Shown here: one piece after another, positions 63,903 through 64,000 of the stretch | How the letters are laid out: each line of letters starts with the position of its first letter | Numbering within the stretch: position 1 is the first letter of the stretch | NCBI RefSeq assembly: GCF_036347135.1 | Contig: NZ_CP108938.1 | Location: forward strand, 2,232,001 to 2,296,000 | DNA from: Streptomyces sp. NBC_00775 | Lineage (GTDB): Bacteria > Actinomycetota > Actinomycetes > Streptomycetales > Streptomycetaceae | DNA length: 64,000 nucleotides | Direction: 5' to 3' | The notes under the pieces: model-generated | What the model was told of the DNA's origin: nothing | Database searches by the model: none | What the model saw: the letters and a program-made list of their open reading frames with translations, nothing else | Made by a program: the position numbers and the translations under genes

Positions 63903-64000
63903 GCGGGAACGCTAGAGGCGGAACACTTCGGCGCCCGCCGAACCGTACCCACGGCCACAGAGACACCCACAGACACAGCGGCAACCTTTCCGCCGTCGGT

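Overview
This 64 kb window is a GC-rich chromosomal segment of a Streptomyces-type actinomycete. The evidence is strong G/C bias at third codon positions, Tat- and Sec-exported glycoside hydrolases, carbohydrate ABC importers without their own ATPase, an alditol oxidase close to the Streptomyces enzyme, and a whiJ/abaA-like XRE plus DUF397 locus. TTA leucine codons are almost absent: I found them in only three genes. No rRNA, tRNA, CRISPR array, insertion sequence or prophage was recognised.

Layout. 0-10 kb: a LuxR-type regulator, a DUF456 membrane protein, a GH95-like glycosidase, an SGNH hydrolase, a small FMN/F420 split-barrel protein, an S51 peptidase, an Ada-AlkA DNA repair fusion, an intergenic array of a roughly 44-bp repeat, and rsgA preceded by a possible leader peptide. 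10-14.4 kb: a LacI regulator divergent from a sugar ABC importer (ATPase, permease, binding protein). 14.6-25 kb: a type B carboxylesterase, a secreted beta-helix protein, and a ROK-controlled catabolic operon (ROK, enolase-superfamily enzyme, oligopeptide-type importer, SDR) with a perfect 27-bp palindrome at its head. 25-35 kb: a membrane protein joining a sigma-like region, a zinc finger and an extracellular cellulose-binding domain; an FMN reductase divergent from an MmyB-type regulator; a radical SAM gene beside a NimA-like flavoprotein; two alpha/beta hydrolases; a 2-hydroxyacid dehydrogenase; and alditol oxidase.

35-45 kb is a compact polysaccharide-use locus, probably for beta-galactans: ROK regulator, secreted GH30-like enzyme with a CBM13, binding protein, two permeases and an intracellular GH2 beta-galactosidase. 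The exported enzyme would cut polymer, the importer take up fragments and the GH2 enzyme finish them. 45-51 kb holds a DUF990-type ABC-2 exporter, a secreted repeat protein (delta-60, DUF11 and RTX repeats) and a GH10 xylanase. 51-55 kb is regulatory: an AraC regulator with two TTA codons, an AbaA-like ATPase, an XRE-DUF5753/DUF397 pair, and a TetR/hydrolase pair.

55-62.6 kb is the least explained part: a tightly coupled four-gene operon for a two-helix membrane protein, an HEFGH zinc-metalloprotease-like protein, a paralogue with a degenerate HEIGL site and coiled coil, and a 1206-residue TPR protein. Two of its genes carry TTA codons, suggesting bldA (developmental) control. It is the best candidate here for an undescribed system. 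The window ends with a PEP mutase/isocitrate lyase-family enzyme and a DinB-like protein.
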